Of a stretch of DNA of 9,160 bases, positions 6,800 through 9,160 are shown piece after piece. Each line of letters starts with the position of its first letter. The stretch's first letter is position 1. The notes beneath the pieces were generated by a model. That model saw nothing but the letters and a program-made list of their open reading frames with translations, was not told the DNA's origin and ran no database searches. The stretch is taken from assembly GCA_947176485.1 (NCBI GenBank), contig CAMWQS010000062.1, positions 1 through 9,160 on the forward strand, written 5' to 3'. This DNA comes from an uncultured Clostridia bacterium. GTDB taxonomy: Bacteria; Bacillota; Clostridia; Christensenellales; Borkfalkiaceae. The position numbers and the translations under genes were made by a program.

Positions 6800-7249
6800 T
6801 CACAAAAACAGATAGACCAAACCCACCAGCACGCCCGAGAATACGCCGAACACGATTATGGCGCCCGCGACTGTAAACATTTTAGCCGCCATACCGTAAA
6901 TCCAGCCTTCGGTTTTAAACTCTATTGCGGGCGAGGTTACGCTGTTTGCAAAGCCAGTAATAGGCACGATTGAGCCGGCGCCCGCGTATCTCCCTATTCT
7001 GTCGTACACTCCGAGTCCCGTAAGAAAACAGCCTAAAAATATTAAAACTATGGACGTTGCACCGGCAAGCTCGTCACCCGAGAGCCCGGCGAATTCAAAC
7101 ATATATCGTATAAACTGACCTATACAACAGATAAGCCCGCCGACGCCGAAAGCTGAAGCGCAGTTTTTAAAGTGCTGTGTGGGTGGGTCTTGCGTTTTAA
7201 CGTAGTTAAGATAATTTTCGTTATAATTATCACGGGTTTTTCCTGTCAT
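6800..7249 (-). CDS. spoVAC: Stage V sporulation protein AC
   Basis: SpoVAC is an integral inner-membrane protein of the spore that forms part of the SpoVA channel for dipicolinic acid; the Bacillus protein behaves as a mechanosensitive channel. The 149 residues match the family length. After a polar N-terminus (about 1-28) come hydrophobic segments near 30-52, 62-82 and 121-148. The family-typical stretch RIGRYAGAGSIVPITGFANS (84-103) followed by SPAIEFKTEGWIYGMAAKMF is intact. The ATG at 7249 has a very strong Shine-Dalgarno (GGGAGGGGAGAGGA just upstream). It lies 75 nt after the SDR gene and 58 nt before spoVAD, the usual spoVAC-spoVAD order. I see no clear sigma-G or sigma-F promoter in the 75-nt gap, so it may be read from further upstream. 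Unlike spoVAD it looks complete. Confidence 0.94.
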   Translation of the reverse strand: MTGKTRDNYNENYLNYVKTQDPPTQHFKNCASAFGVGGLICCIGQFIRYMFEFAGLSGDELAGATSIVLIFLGCFLTGLGVYDRIGRYAGAGSIVPITGFANSVTSPAIEFKTEGWIYGMAAKMFTVAGAIIVFGVFSGVLVGLVYLFL

Positions 7250-7324
7250 TCCTCTCCCCTCCCGTTTTAGCGGTTTTTATCAGACTTTCGCGCTCATCCC
7301 TACGGGATAAATCAAATTCCTTTC

Positions 7325-8128
7325 TCATTGATTGTACATCCTTTCGTTTATTCTAAGGGTAACCTTTTCGGGCATAACCCGTGAAAACAAACGGAACACC
7401 GTGTTCTTGGTGCCGCAGGTTTTAATTACGGGAGGCTTGTCCGTAATCAGAAGATTATAGATAATTTCCGCAACCGCCGAAGGCGACATACCGCCTTGCT
7501 CCATATTTGCAAGTGCGGCAACCGCACGGTTGACCTTGCCCGAATAAGACTTGTTTTCCTCCTCGGTGTACACCTTTCTTTTGAATGTGAACGCCGTTGC
7601 AGTGCCACCTGGTAAAAGCCCCGTAACTTTTATGCCGTAAGGTTTAAGCTCGGAATAAGCCGAGCGGCAGAACATTTCCAAAGCTGCCTTTGACGAGGAA
7701 TAGAAGCTGTCAAAACTGATGGGCAAATCACCGCCGAGAGAGCCGACGAGAATAATTCTTCCTCCCTTACTTTTAAAGACGGGAATGACCGCCTGCACCG
7801 CCTTTAACGCTCCGAAATAATTCACCTCGAAAAGATATTTATAATCTTGCTCTTTTGCGTATTCGATTGGCGCCGCCATCGAGAAGCCGGCACTATAAAC
7901 GAGTGCCGAAACCGTGTACTTTTCACACGCGGATTTGATTGCGTCAATCAGCTCGTTGCCGACCGAAACGTCCGCCGCAACGTTTACGACCTTTACGTTT
8001 TTGCATGGCGTGCGTGAAATGTTGACGACGTTCCAACCGCGGTTAACGAGCCGCAGACAGGTTTCGCAACCGATACCCGAGCTGCCGCCTACTACTATTG
8101 CAGTTTTTCTGTTACTACTTTTTTCCAT
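7325..8128 (-). CDS. SDR family NAD(P)-dependent oxidoreductase
   Basis: A 267-residue classical short-chain dehydrogenase. It has the cofactor motif GGSSGIG (14-20), the SAG variant of the NNAG motif (79-81), Asn103 in the structural position, catalytic Ser130 (ILVGS) and the YxxxK pair Tyr143/Lys147 (YSSSK). PGG near 173-175 follows the active site, as in many SDRs of this size. Together these residues indicate an active enzyme that oxidises or reduces a hydroxyl/keto group. The substrate is not evident. The C-terminal tail (about 235-267, ending RINERMYNQ) resembles the basic tail of SDRs annotated only as general reductases in Clostridia. It follows the ZIP terminator and precedes spoVAC by 75 nt, so it may share a transcript with spoVAC. 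The ATG has only a weak ribosome-binding site. Confidence 0.88.
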   Translation of the reverse strand: MEKSSNRKTAIVVGGSSGIGCETCLRLVNRGWNVVNISRTPCKNVKVVNVAADVSVGNELIDAIKSACEKYTVSALVYSAGFSMAAPIEYAKEQDYKYLFEVNYFGALKAVQAVIPVFKSKGGRIILVGSLGGDLPISFDSFYSSSKAALEMFCRSAYSELKPYGIKVTGLLPGGTATAFTFKRKVYTEEENKSYSGKVNRAVAALANMEQGGMSPSAVAEIIYNLLITDKPPVIKTCGTKNTVFRLFSRVMPEKVTLRINERMYNQ

Positions 8129-8149
8129 ACCGTTAATTTGCGGAAAAAA

Positions 8150-8216
8150 TTTAGTAATTATGCAAATTATTTACGCAAAAAGCGCGGGCTTTATAAGCAC
8201 CGCGCAAATTACTAAA
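8150..8216. repeat. Inverted repeat flanking the ZIP-gene terminator
   Basis: Ten-base arms TTTAGTAATT (8150-8159) and AATTACTAAA (8207-8216) are exact inverted copies either side of the terminator hairpin. GCAAATTA also occurs twice directly (8162-8169 and 8204-8211). On RNA the outer arms could pair and extend the hairpin; on DNA they could be a binding site or ends of a small element. Confidence 0.45.
8177..8205 (-). terminator. Intrinsic terminator of the ZIP gene
   Basis: The minus strand forms GCGCGG, a one-base bulge and GCTT, a 3-nt loop (ATA), then AAGC and CCGCGC: 10 base pairs, followed directly by TTTTT. It lies about 54 nt after the ZIP stop codon and before the SDR start. Confidence 0.85.
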
Positions 8217-8243
8217 AATAGCGTTATTTAAGGCATATATGGG
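8210..8243 (-). repeat. 34-bp direct repeat, copy B (after ZIP gene)
   Basis: Partner of 6760-6793: 27 of 34 bases match, including the 12-mer GGCATATATGGG (plus strand, 8232-8243). It begins 15 bases after the ZIP stop codon. The 6-bp stem seen in copy A is not kept here, though a small AAATA/TATTT stem can form instead. Confidence 0.6.
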
Positions 8244-8258
8244 CACCAATTGATATTT

Positions 8259-9032
8259 TTAACCGAAAGCGAGGTCTAAAACCATCATTAAGGCAAAACC
8301 GAAAATTACGCCTATCGTTGCCTTTACCTTGCCTTGTGCGAAGCTTTCGGGAATAAGCTCCGAGCACACTACGGCAAGCATCGCCCCGGCAGAAAACGAC
8401 AGTGCCCACGGAAGAATGCCGTTTACCGCCGTTACGGCAAGCGCGCCTATTACGCCCGCGACGATTTCTACCGCGCCCGACAACTGACCGATGAAGAACG
8501 ATTTCGTTCTTGAAACGCCGTTGGCGCGCAAAGGAAAGGCAACGCACATGCCTTCGGGGAAATTCTGTATACCAATCCCAACCGCAAGCATAACGGCGGC
8601 AACGCCCTCTACCGTTTGCCCGGAGGCTAAGGCACCGAAGGCAACGCCCACCGCCATTCCTTCGGGAATGTTGTGCATAGTTACCGCAATGCACATTACG
8701 GCGCAACCGCGCTTGCTTTTATTATCGGAAAACATACGTAATTTTCCGATTACTATATCGGTTACGATGATGAGCGCGCCGCCGAGCACGAACCCGCACG
8801 TGAGGACGAGATACGAATATTCTTCCACCATTTCCATAGCGGGCATTAAAAGTGAGAAAAACGTTGACGCAAGCATTATTCCGGCGGCACTGCTCATCAT
8901 AAATGAAAATGCTTTATCGTTTACGTTTTTATATATGAATACGAACGTTGCGCCGAGCGCTGTCAGAAACCAAGTGAAACCCGTTCCCATAAGCGCAAGC
9001 TGCCAGCCCGTAAAATTATTCAGCCATTCCAT
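8259..9032 (-). CDS. ZIP family divalent metal transporter (ZupT/GufA-like)
   Basis: ZIP proteins carry Zn2+ and often Fe2+ or Mn2+ into the cytosol. The 257-residue protein has about eight membrane spans (near 12-34, 42-64, 72-95, 110-134, 143-168, 178-201, 205-227, 237-256). The family metal-site motifs are HNIPEG (120-125) in the fourth span and QNFPEG (156-161) in the fifth, with SELIPES (224-230) in the seventh. The histidine-rich loop between spans 3 and 4, common in other ZIPs, is missing; here it is a short basic stretch (SDNKSKRG). Length fits the bacterial group. A GGAG lies 13 nt before the ATG, a long spacing, with no better start in frame. It is a single-gene unit between two terminators. 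Metal preference cannot be told. Confidence 0.93.
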   Translation of the reverse strand: MEWLNNFTGWQLALMGTGFTWFLTALGATFVFIYKNVNDKAFSFMMSSAAGIMLASTFFSLLMPAMEMVEEYSYLVLTCGFVLGGALIIVTDIVIGKLRMFSDNKSKRGCAVMCIAVTMHNIPEGMAVGVAFGALASGQTVEGVAAVMLAVGIGIQNFPEGMCVAFPLRANGVSRTKSFFIGQLSGAVEIVAGVIGALAVTAVNGILPWALSFSAGAMLAVVCSELIPESFAQGKVKATIGVIFGFALMMVLDLAFG

Positions 9033-9070
9033 TAAACACGTACTTCTCCGAGTAAAAAATCAATTACTGT

Positions 9071-9076
9071 ATTATA
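9071..9076 (-). promoter_or_regulatory. Possible -10 element for the ZIP gene
   Basis: The minus strand reads TATAAT directly after the T-run of the upstream terminator, about 40 nt before the ZIP start. No acceptable -35 is present at 16-18 nt, since that space falls in the terminator stem. It is the only promoter-like site between the terminator and the gene. Confidence 0.35.
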
Positions 9077-9078
9077 TG

Positions 9079-9120
9079 AAAAAAGTCCGCCAAGGCGTGA
9101 GGTTTAACGCCTTGGCGGAC
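9079..9120 (-). terminator. Strong intrinsic terminator of an upstream gene outside the window
   Basis: A perfect 14-bp stem (GTCCGCCAAGGCGT with its exact complement) and an 8-nt loop are followed on the minus strand by six T (9084-9079). The bases 9121-9160 are AT-rich with stop codons and hold no recognisable gene end. Confidence 0.88.
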
Positions 9121-9160
9121 GAATGTTTAACGCATTATTAAATTAAAGCTATTCTTTTTT

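Noticed and set aside
7250..7400. Sigma-G or sigma-F promoter for spoVAC
   Set aside because: A GAATA-like -35 is present near the SDR 3' end, but no matching -10 (CATnnTA type) occurs at the right distance.
8224..8706. Arg- and Cys-rich 160-codon frame on the minus strand overlapping the ZIP gene
   Set aside because: It is an alternate frame of the ZIP gene; the arginine/cysteine richness comes from reading its codons shifted.
8491..9141. Plus-strand open frame of 216 codons opposite the ZIP gene
   Set aside because: It mirrors the ZIP gene, runs through the terminator stem, shows no recognisable domain and has no gene neighbours on that strand.
1..9160. CRISPR array, tRNA, rRNA, insertion sequence or phage genes
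   Set aside because: No regularly spaced repeats, no cloverleaf or rRNA-like sequence, and no transposase, integrase or phage proteins are seen.

Overview
The window comes from a low-to-moderate GC Firmicute, most likely an uncultured gut-type member of the Clostridia. The evidence is the spoVA genes, strong purine-rich Shine-Dalgarno sites, U-tailed intrinsic terminators and a clostridial-style amino-sugar operon. The assignment is by inference; no rRNA or other phylogenetic marker is present. Every supported gene lies on the minus strand, so transcription runs from high to low coordinates. Genes fill most of the window, and no gene-free stretch exceeds 300 bases.

The right part (about 6100-9160) holds stand-alone or small units. 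A very strong terminator (9079-9120) ends an upstream gene outside the window. It is followed by a ZIP-family metal transporter (8259-9032) with its own terminator (8177-8205), then an SDR oxidoreductase (7325-8128), spoVAC (6800-7249) and a spoVAD copy (6103-6741) cut to about 60% of normal length. SpoVAC and SpoVAD normally act with SpoVAE to move dipicolinic acid into the developing spore. Here the SpoVAD C-terminal part is missing and no spoVAE follows; a terminator (6001-6038) comes instead. The locus looks like a deleted or decaying sporulation operon.

The left part (52-5838) reads as one amino-sugar operon behind a good sigma-A promoter (5919-5947). In order of transcription it encodes a GlmU-type left-handed beta-helix acetyltransferase without the uridyltransferase domain, GlmM (phosphoglucosamine mutase), GlmS (glutamine:fructose-6-P aminotransferase) and a membrane-bound CapD/WbpM-type UDP-GlcNAc dehydratase. 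The first three proteins cover fructose-6-P to GlcN-6-P, to GlcN-1-P, to GlcNAc-1-P. The fourth uses UDP-GlcNAc for surface glycan. Only the UTP-dependent uridylylation step is missing from the cluster.

The most notable points are: (1) a perfect 24-bp palindrome over a second -10 element in the glm operon leader, with extra GATAAAT boxes upstream; (2) the truncated spoVAD with an orphan ribosome-binding site after it; (3) a 34-bp imperfect direct repeat placed just 3' of both spoVAC and the ZIP gene, bracketing the SDR-spoVAC pair; and (4) the apparent split of GlmU function. I did not find a convincing wholly new multi-gene system.
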